DNA from: Solen grandis
Lineage: Eukaryota; Mollusca; Bivalvia; Adapedonta; Solenidae
Assembly (NCBI GenBank): GCA_021229015.1
Contig: CM037782.1
Location: 36,610,038-36,674,037 of the forward strand
Direction of reading: 5' to 3'
DNA: 64,000 nt
A program made the translations under genes and the position numbers. Below are positions 57,827 to 64,000 of this stretch, piece after piece (position 1 is the stretch's first letter; each line of letters starts with the position of its first letter). The notes beneath the pieces were generated by a model. The model was not told where the DNA came from. It was given only the letters and a program-made list of their open reading frames with translations, and did no database searches.

Positions 57827-59465
57827 TCATTTCTGGTTTTTAATAACATCAATAAGACTTGTGATAGCATCTATTTTTTCTTTATGAAAGCGCTCCCTCT
57901 GTTCCTTTTCTTCCTTTTTTCTCTCATCCTGGTGCTCCATGAATGCTTTCAGAACTTCAATCATTTCCCCACCCTTTGATATTCGTTTCCTCTTCTTCCC
58001 TTTGCCAGCTGTTTCCTCTACCAAAACTGACTCTGTGGTGGTGTTTGTTTCTTCCTCAGTCAATTCAATGCGGGCAGATTTTTATAATTTCAAAAGAGGC
58101 ACAACTCCTGTCCTAATGGGCAAATATCAGCCAAAATCAAGATTTTATGACACTTAACATTGTCAAAAGTTTTGAAGATGATTGGTTAAGAAATAAAAAT
58201 ACTAAAGGGCAGAGAAAGTGAAATTAAGCCTTTTTTAACATTAAAAGGGACATTTCTCATGACTTAATGGTCCGATTTAGACCATAATTAAACTTAGCTG
58301 AGATTTTATACTAATAAACATTGTCATAAAGTTTGAAGGCAATTGCTTAAAATATGAAGATGCTAAAGTGCAAACAAAGTGAAATCTGGCTTTTGTCAAT
58401 GTTAAAAGGGGCGTTTCTCCTGACTTTATGGTCCGATTCAAATCATAATCGAACTTTGCCAAGATTTTATGGTAACAAACATTGTCATTAAGTTTGAAGG
58501 CAATTGTTTGAAAATGAAGATTCTAGAGTGCAAACAAAGTGAAATCTGGCTTTTTTCAATATTAACAGGGGCGTAACTCCGGACATTATGGTCTGATTCC
58601 AGCCATAATCGAATTTAGCTGGATTTTATCGTTATGAACACAGTCATAAAGTTTGAAGGCAATTGCTTGAAAAATGAAGAGGCTAGAGTGCAAACAAACT
58701 AATTGTGGACGACGGACGACAGACAGACGGACGACGAACATTCATCGATCCTTAAAGCACAAGTGCTCAGGTGAGCTAAAAACAGTGTGAAGGTATATAT
58801 ATATTTATATAAAGCAGGTTAAAACTGGCCGTTAAAACTACAGACAAGAGACGATTAGATAAAGAGTTGGGACAGTTACCTGTAATCACCATCCACAAAT
58901 ATTAATGTTTTTTTCGAACGTTCCTGGCTTTCTAGGCTTGGAAGTGAATATGCATTTGGCTGTTCATGGCATACGTAACAGGTCCATTTTATCAATCTAC
59001 TTTCTTCTGACGTTGCCATGATCTGTAACACATTGTTAAAATCATTTTTTGTGCATTTGTTAAGTTGACACCAGGTGGAATTAACATGTTATAAATTTAA
59101 ACAAAATATCAGGAAATGGTTCTGAAAAAAGAAAAAGAAAAATATCTCTAGATATTTAAAGAGATCTTCAAATACTTGAGTTAATGTAGATTTGGCGTTC
59201 CATTCTGTAACCAAAACTGCAGAAACATATAGCGCCTTCAATCAACGAGAAACAATCTGGCGTTGAAAAACTTTTGATTTTTAATACCTGTTAAAGTTCT
59301 ATTTATACTGCATGACACCCTTCTAGATAGATAGAAGTTAAGATGTTTTCTTTTCACATACGTGTACTTGTTTTCAAATCACATAATCTTAATTAAATTC
59401 TTAAGAATCGTCAGAAAATCAATAAAAACCTTTTTAAACATAAATTTACTTACCGCTGTCGTCAT
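57827..59465 (-). CDS. Spliced gene with charged coiled-coil tail (possible one-base frameshift)
   Basis: Exon 1: ATG at 59465-59463 encodes MTTA, ends 59454 (donor GTAAGT). Exon 2: 59022-58880, acceptor TTACAG, encodes IMATSEESRLIKWTCYVCHE, PNAYSLPSLESQERSKK and TLIFVDGDY, donor GTAACT; phases 0 and 2 fit. Exon 3: acceptor GGACAG, 58107-57827, begins RSCASFEIIK. There an A5 run puts the frame one base out; with A4 it continues as SARIELTEEETNTTT into an open frame to the stop at 57827. That frame has a basic patch (GKGKKRKRISKGG), then MIEVLKAFMEHQDERKKEEK and RFHKEKIDAITSLIDVIKNQ. Such a tail resembles the C-terminus of Harbinger-type Myb/SANT proteins. CYVCH is a possible metal pair. Family otherwise unknown to me. 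The ~770-bp intron 2 holds a modular repeat. Confidence 0.7.
58140..58790 (+). repeat. Modular element in an intron, ~160-bp core
   Basis: Four units marked by GTCATAAAGTTTGAAGGCAA (58323, 58484, 58643; a worn one at 58163), then GACGACGGACGACAGACAGA and the end GCACAAGTGCTCAGGTGAGC followed by TAAAAA. Its core is the reverse complement of 37636-38405. Confidence 0.85.
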
Positions 59466-59663
59466 GTTGATTACGTCATATGTTCCCTTTGCACCACCGT
59501 TTTGCCGCGGATAGGCGTGCGTTCAGTATGCCAAACCGTACTGTTACGTTTCGTACCGATTTTTTACGGTTCGTACTTTTGGTTCACTGAACGGACTTTA
59601 CGCCGCATACGGTTGCAACACTTCGCGCACCTATCTCGGAGGTAGTGTGCGAAGGTTAACAAA
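59466..59663. promoter_or_regulatory. Putative bidirectional promoter region
   Basis: 198 bp between the minus-strand ATG at 59465 and the plus-strand ATG at 59664. CpG-rich against an AT-rich background (GCCGCGG, CGTGCG, CGCCGC, TTCGCGCAC). No TATA box in either direction. A TTACGTCATA CRE-like site lies 10 bp from the minus-strand start, and TACGG/GTACG words are repeated several times. Inferred from layout and composition. Confidence 0.55.
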
Positions 59664-62600
59664 ATGGCTGCCAGGTGAGTGTTCCCTTTCGATACTTGTA
59701 AATTATTGCTGTTTACGTTAATTTGAATGAATGACACGTTATGGAAACGTTCTATAATATGAAAAAATAGACAGGACATGTCATAAAAACAAGTTCAAAG
59801 GCTGTACTTACTTCTAGATATTAATTATTACAAGAATTCCGAGTATTTACTGCGTTTCGCCATAACTAATGTTAATTTCACACCAATTCAGCAATTGCAA
59901 CTCATAAAACATGTATGTTTCATTTACAAGATGTATAGTCCGTTTTTTCTTTAATCTATTGTGAAAAAGACATGATTTGTAACACATACCAAAAAAAAAA
60001 GAAAAAAAAAAGGTTTACGGTTATTCAGAGATTGTTTCTTGACTCTTCGTATCTTCGTTATATTTGTTCTAACAGAAGTTACCTTGATAGATACAATACA
60101 ATGTTAAATTCACCAACAGTCAACATGACATTGATTTTGTTTTGGGTCATATGCATGTTTGTTTTTGTCTAATTAGGTTAAACACAGGTTGACATCAAGA
60201 CTTAGTACACGGTAGAGGTTTGATGGAATAGAAGATACATCGTTGAATTAACATCTCTCGAACCCCACTGGTTCTTGAACACCCAGAAAAAAAATGCTTT
60301 TTTACTAGACATTGTTTTAGTATATGTATAATTTGTTATACTACATATATAATGCAGTTACTTATATTTATGTTAAAATTTACAGTTTTACATTATATAT
60401 GCCTATACTTAATGTTAGAATATATGTGCCTACATTTTAACATGTAAAATTTTCTCATTTGCATACATTCCCAAGTGTATCACTGCCCCATTCCAAGGGT
60501 TTTCTGCACAGCTCCTGGTGGCCTAGTGTTTAGAGCGTCCGGCAGGGATTTTGGAGGTCATGGGTTCCATCCCCGGCATCGAGATACCATAGTCATAAAA
60601 AATGGAACTGTTATGGCTTGCTTGGTGCTCAGCATATAAGGGTAGTTCCAGACTGGTTTGCCAGTTTCAGTATAATGTGATTTGGTATGGCATCATGCCG
60701 CATGTCTACGCCATGATACTGCAGTGTTGCAGCACTATAACTGTCTCATGTAGACATTGTCTCCAAATGACTGAAATACTGTCGGTGGGACCTTAAATCC
60801 AAAACTAAACAAGGGTCTTCTGAAATATTTTGGTTTTAGCATCTTATTTTTTGACAAATAAGGTGAATCACTAAATTTATGTCAGTGTAACTAATTAAAA
60901 TCAAAATGGAATGAAAAAAGAGGATCTCAGTATGCCATCGGGCACTCTGCCACATTGCTACAAAAGCTTTCTCTATGGCAAGAGAGTAAAAGTGAATTTT
61001 ATATAATAACTACATCAGTCAAGGAAAAACAACACTTTCTTAGTTTCCCAGGGGCGGGGCTTATTTGCCTTATATGTATATAGAGAAGCCTTTAAACAAC
61101 ATCTTCTCTGAAACCACTGGACAGAATTTGATTAAACTTGGCAGGAATGATCCTTGGGTCAACCTTCACAAAAGTTTCTAAAATAAACTTGATCCATGTA
61201 GAACTCTTGTTGCCATGGCAACAAAAAGAAGAACAAAAAATATGAAAACTTTAAAAATCATCTTCTTCAAAACTACTGGCCAGATTTTAAAATAAATTGG
61301 TACAGATGTTCCTTGGGTCAACCTCTACCAAAGTTGCTAAATTTATTCCGATCCGTAAAAAACATGGCCGCCAGGGGCGGGGCTAATTTGCCTTATACGT
61401 ATATAGGGAAAACTTTAATCAACATTTCCTCTGAAACCACTGGACAGAATTTGATTAAACTTGGCAGGAATGATCCTTGGGTCAACCTTCACAAAAGTTT
61501 CTAAAATAAACTTGATATATATAGAACTCTGGTTGCCATGGCAACAAAAAAAAAAAGAAAAAAAAAAGAAAAAACTTTAAAAATCATCTTCTTCAAAACT
61601 ACTGGCCAGATTTTAAAATAAATTGGTACAGATGTTCCTTGGGTCAACCTTATTATCTCAGGTGAGCGATTTAGGGCCATCATGGGCCTCTTGTTTTCAA
61701 TTGTTATGTTTGTTCTGTATTTACACCAAAGGCAGTCAAAAGTGCACAACATTGTAAAGGTTAAGTAAAACACTATGTAGGTATTCTTTTTTTAAAAAGT
61801 ATGAAGTTGTTGTCCATGGTTAATAATTTATATCACTTAATCCTATTGGTTGGTTTGAATCCCAATCAGTGCTAAAATTTTAACATAAGAAAGCCTTCTA
61901 GTTAAAAAGAGTTGCCTTACATATTTGATATACGATTTCAAATGATATCAAAAAAGTATGAATATACATTACTCCATTTTTGTTAAATTGTTTCTTGATG
62001 TCATTATTTCAGCAACAACACATGAAACACCAGAAAGATGTGGTACAACTGCAACTGATGGTAAAGGTTTGTAAATTCACACTACGTCAGAGATGTCATG
62101 CTTCTTTTAAAATTTGAAAATTATCTTCATTTTTTAACATAAAATATTAAACTTTTATCAACATCAAACGTACAGAATCATGGATTAGCCATCCCCATGC
62201 TTTGTAAATACATAATCATTCCTAATTTTATGCGAACCAAATAGACATTGGTTGGTAACTTGTCAAACATGGTGGCTTTATGTTGAAATAAAACGTCATG
62301 TTTTTTTTTTATTTCAAAGGATTTGCTTGGAGTCCGGAAGCAGTCACTTTATTGATATCTTTATACAGTGACAATAAAAATAAGTTCGCCTCCAACAGCT
62401 TCCGTCAAAAGGATGTATGGAAGCATATATCCAAGCAAATGATGGAGCATGGCTACATTGTAGATGGGGCCCTCTGCAATGAGAAGTTTAGAGGTTTGAA
62501 GCACAGGTAAATATATTTTTACAAAAAATTAAACTCACATGTTGACTTGAAAAAAATATTTGTAATGCATTGTGTTAGGCATAAGACAAAAAGTATTTGT

Positions 62601-63480
62601 ATCTAACAACCAAACTGCATGACCTTAATTTTCATACAGACCATTAACTTTTGTTTCTAGCAGTTGGGTGACCACGGTATCGATATATGTTTATTTTTTG
62701 TTTAATCCTCTTGAAAATAAGGAAGAACAGAATAACAAAATAACAAGATTTTGTTTTAAAACAAACTACCAAACCTTTATTTTTTTTGATCCATAAGATA
62801 CTGTTTTGTCACATGTGCCTATTTCATTTTAATGGAGTAGTTGTTGGGTCCTGATTGATATCTTTAATTTGATGTTTTCTATTACATACTTTTCAATGTG
62901 CTAATAGACACTCAGTAATAAAATATTCACAATCCATGTCAGAAATACCAAAAATATGGGTCAAAATCTTTGAAAAGACTCATGTTGTGTTTAGATTCAC
63001 CATCAAAAGGCTCAGGGTAATAAAATACAATTAAAAAAATACAGATGCATGTAAATTTACTTTAATAAATTGAATTTGTTGACCTTGTGAATAAAAAAAG
63101 GACATAAATATTTTATACCAACATAACAATTTGGCAGTGTAGTTTTGTTTAAAGTAAAGCCTAAGGGCATAGTTCCCTATGACGTCAACATGTTATATGA
63201 TGAACATAATAGTGGTATTACCAACTATAAGGATTTGATAAAACTTATATTTTCAGAGTAACAAACTCTTTTCAAACAACCTTCATAATGAAAATAATGT
63301 CAAGCAAATAAATATGGAAACGTATACATTGCATAAATTTCAATTTCAGGCACAAAGTCATTACAGACTCCAACAACAAGAGTGGCCGTGGAAGGCGCAC
63401 ATGGCCATACTTCACTCTTATGGAGGATGTAATGGCAGGGGACCCAGCTGTAACACCTGTCCGTGTTTTGTCATCTTCGG
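59664..63480 (+). CDS. Myb/SANT-like DNA-binding domain gene, partial (3' end beyond window)
   Basis: Three consecutive exons fit by phase: 62013-62060 (acceptor ATTTCAG), 62320-62506 (acceptor TTTCAAAG, donor GTAAAT), 63350-63480 (acceptor AATTTCAG, donor GTAATT). They encode TTHETPERCGTTATDG, then FAWSPEAVTLLISLYSDNKN, KFASNSFRQKDVWKHISKQM, GALCNEKFRGLKHRHKVITD, NNKSGRGRRTWPYFTLMEDV and PAVTPVRVLSSS. The Trp-rich trihelix (FAW...VWK...KFRGLK) and the following W-x-YF-x-x-M-x-D are typical of Myb/SANT-like (trihelix) proteins, including the Harbinger partner protein. The first exon is unsettled: ATGGCTGCCAG at 59664-59674 has a strong context (ACAAAATGG) and donor GTGAGT, but its phase does not fit exon 62013, so an exon is missing or the start lies elsewhere. 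The gene runs past 63480; no stop seen. Confidence 0.78.
60507..60810 (+). mobile_element. tRNA-derived SINE, second family
   Basis: Head GTGGCCTAGTGTTTAGAGCG (A box), B-box-like GGGTTCCATCCCC, a long body with GGCATCATGCCGCATGTCTA, and the 3' end TGACTGAAATACTGTCGGTG...CCAAAACTAAAC. Flanked by an 11/12 duplication AAGGGTTTTCTG (60495-60506) / AAGGGTCTTCTG (60811-60822). It differs from copies 1-4 in body and tail but shares the ATGACTGAAATACTGTCG phrase with copies 2 and 4. Lies in the first intron region of the SANT gene. Confidence 0.88.
61040..61697 (-). repeat. Modular element in the SANT gene intron
   Basis: Two ~330-bp double units (GGGGCGGGGCTTATTTGCCT; CCACTGGACAGAATTTGATT; GTTGCCATGGCAACAAAAA) ending CTCAGGTGAGCGATTTAGGG...GGGCCTCTTGTTTTC. 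The core is shared, in reverse, with 37441-39155 and 44342-45630. Confidence 0.8.
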
Positions 63481-63889
63481 GTAATTATGGTTTATTGTAT
63501 ATCATGAGTCTCAGTATTTATAAATGATATAAGTAATGTCCAATACAAATGATAAATGATAACAGTTTTGTGTTTCATTATCCAAACATTAATGATAAGC
63601 TTGGTGATTCTGCTTATTGGATAATACCATGTTACATGATTGAATTTAATACTACTACAGAATACCACATTATGTAAAACACTAAAACATTGGGCTTGTC
63701 TATTTGCTTTTGTATTGTTTAATACACATATTATTTCTATATAATGTTGGGAACATTATTATATTTCTTAATTATCAAGATTTAAACACTCAGAAAAACA
63801 ACACTATGAATCTTCAGGAATAATACATTAACAACCATTTGGATATTAAGACAAATACAATCAAGTTTAAAAATAATGTCATTGCCAGG
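63481..63889. other. Intron sequence after SANT exon
   Basis: AT-rich, no feature recognised; presumed intron. Confidence 0.45.
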
Positions 63890-64000
63890 GGTGCGGAATT
63901 CCTATGTCCGACTTGTCCGACTCGGGTTTGTTTGTCTGCGGACAAGTAGATTTTTCCATACCGTTTGTCCGCGGACAAGTGCAAAATTGTCGGTAAAAAT
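63890..64000. repeat. 'TTGTCCGCGGACAA' palindrome cluster
   Basis: GACTTGTCCGACTCGG, GTCTGCGGACAAGT and the perfect palindrome TTGTCCGCGGACAA (about 63965-63978) are spaced ~35-50 bp apart at the very end of the window. Likely the edge of another repeat. Confidence 0.6.

Noticed and set aside
62034..62059. ATG in exon 62013-62060 as start of the SANT gene
   Set aside because: That ATG is not in the frame that continues into the SANT domain after splicing.
1..64000. CRISPR arrays, bacterial operons, rRNA genes
   Set aside because: Nothing resembling spacer-repeat arrays, ribosome-binding sites or rRNA; tandem repeats here have no unique spacers.

Overview
The window is eukaryotic and repeat-dominated, with no operons. 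It has AT-rich noncoding DNA, spliced genes with GT-AG introns, non-LTR retrotransposons, tRNA-derived SINEs with target-site duplications, PIF/Harbinger DNA transposon parts, satellites and one 100-N assembly gap. The repeat style (many short tandem-core elements ending in a GGTGAGC hairpin or CTCTTGTTT, SINEs with a mollusc-like 3' body, jockey/I-like LINEs) recalls bivalve mollusc genomes. That assignment is inference from memory of such families, not a search.

Layout. 62-5480: a decayed LINE on the minus strand, split by a 0.9-kb tandem-core insertion. 6114-15057: a pair of ~140-bp inverted repeats enclosing five head-to-tail copies of a ~1.45-kb unit that carries a terminal hairpin. 15.6-25.6 kb: tandem-core elements, a repeat with promoter-like motifs, and simple repeats. 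25.9-30.06 kb: a second LINE on the minus strand with an open endonuclease domain but a gutted reverse transcriptase. 30.2-40.7 kb: tandem-core elements, an assembly gap, two SINEs and a third LINE remnant with an RNase H domain. 40.9-43.3 kb: a satellite with a homogenised 95-bp core. 44.3-47.6 kb: more tandem-core elements, one carrying a 1150-bp non-autonomous Harbinger with intact-looking TIRs and a TAA duplication. 47.57-50.1 kb: a decayed Pif1/Helitron-like helicase. 50.7-52.4 kb: a minisatellite, a SINE and a second copy of the promoter-like repeat.

The most gene-like part is 52.5-63.5 kb. It holds an intact 310-residue retroelement ORF1-like protein, a two-exon HARBI1-like nuclease with a 2-bp frameshift, and two divergent spliced genes that appear to share a ~200-bp promoter region. 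The plus-strand gene encodes an N-terminal Myb/SANT-like DNA-binding domain. The minus-strand gene ends in the charged coiled-coil tail that I associate with the C-terminus of the same protein class. HARBI1-type nucleases and Myb/SANT proteins are the two partners of Harbinger transposition, so this may be a dispersed or partly domesticated Harbinger gene set. Several small indels, in genes and in otherwise near-identical repeats, look like imperfect long-read consensus, so the 'pseudogene' calls for HARBI1 and the minus-strand gene are provisional.
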